A program made the position numbers and the translations under genes. From Verrucomicrobiota bacterium (lineage in GTDB: Bacteria; Verrucomicrobiota; Verrucomicrobiia; Opitutales; Opitutaceae), in the NCBI GenBank assembly GCA_030916665.1, contig JAUPWC010000535.1:1-6746 (forward strand): a DNA stretch of 6,746 bases, written 5' to 3'. Under the pieces are notes generated by a model, which saw nothing but the letters and a program-made list of their open reading frames with translations, was not told the DNA's origin and did no database searches. Shown here in pieces: positions 6,480 to 6,746 of the stretch. The first letter of the stretch is position 1. Each line of letters starts with the position of its first letter.

Positions 6480-6746
6480 TTACTTGGTCGGGACGGTCTG
6501 GACGGTCTTCAGGATGCGACCGGCCACGAGATACGGGTCGGCGGCCGAGTTCGGACGACGATCCTCGAGGTAGCCCTTGTAACCATTGTTGACGAAGCTG
6601 TGCGGGACACGGATCGAGGCGCCGCGGTCGGCGACACCGTAGCTGAACTTGTCGATCGACTGGGTCTCGTGGAGACCGGTGAGGCGGAGATGATTCTCCG
6701 GACCGTAGACGGCGATGTGCTCGTCGCGGTATTTGTTGAAGGCTTC
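6480..6746 (-). CDS. glnII: Glutamine synthetase, GlnII (type II) family, C-terminal part only
   Basis: The last 88 codons and the TAA stop are visible; the gene continues past the right edge. The enzyme makes glutamine from glutamate, ammonia and ATP in the cytoplasm. The visible part reads [14 protein letters not shown], then [18 protein letters not shown], then [20 protein letters not shown], which is the catalytic C-terminal pattern of the type II (GSII, eukaryote-like) enzymes of rhizobia, actinomycetes and plants. The Arg residues in RGASIRVP and EDRRP and the Glu of EDRRP belong to the active site. The protein ends shortly after, at TVPTK, without the longer tail and adenylylation-site context of GlnA type I enzymes. 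A strong terminator follows at once, so it is not obviously in an operon with the ligase gene. Confidence 0.93.
   Translation of the reverse strand, partial: EAFNKYRDEHIAVYGPENHLRLTGLHETQSIDKFSYGVADRGASIRVPHSFVNNGYKGYLEDRRPNSAADPYLVAGRILKTVQTVPTK

Overview
The window looks like ordinary chromosome from a GC-rich Gram-negative bacterium. My best guess is Verrucomicrobiota, Opitutales/Opitutaceae-like. Reasons: high GC, almost no Shine-Dalgarno sequences before the starts, a GlnII-type (eukaryote-like) glutamine synthetase, a Mn-type superoxide dismutase, and envelope genes pairing a CHASE2 adenylate cyclase with an exported FecR protein. The taxonomic guess rests on protein style, not on a database match.

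Layout, left to right. Positions 1-180 are non-coding; they hold a pair of inverted REP-like hairpins with GTAG heads (18-89) and then the leader of the superoxide dismutase gene (181-810, +). Behind that gene lie a short motif of a type dispersed in many environmental genomes (819-844) and a rho-independent terminator (854-880). Next comes a small exported or membrane-anchored protein of unknown function with a CxxC motif (937-1254, +). It converges, 18 bases stop to stop, on a minus-strand block.

Read in its own direction, the minus-strand block starts at the right edge with the last 88 codons of glutamine synthetase (6480 to beyond 6746) and its terminator (6417-6448). Then come an O-antigen ligase/polymerase-type membrane protein with a C-terminal TPR region (6379-4484), an exported FecR-domain protein (4464-3625), a second terminator-like hairpin (3586-3615) and a CHASE2-class III adenylate cyclase (3543-1273). 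The ligase and FecR genes are 19 bases apart and probably co-transcribed. The cyclase lies behind the hairpin, so it is either expressed by read-through or has its own promoter.

A working picture (inference): the ligase/polymerase builds or attaches a surface polysaccharide, the FecR protein sits in the periplasm, and the cyclase senses a periplasmic state through CHASE2 and makes cAMP. CHASE2 cyclases beside FecR genes are a recurring arrangement, but what they sense is not known to me. I see no phage, insertion sequence, CRISPR array, tRNA or rRNA. No clearly new system stands out. The most unusual items are the REP-like pair with a compensatory base-pair swap, the FecR/cyclase/ligase cluster with its internal hairpin, and the small CxxC protein.
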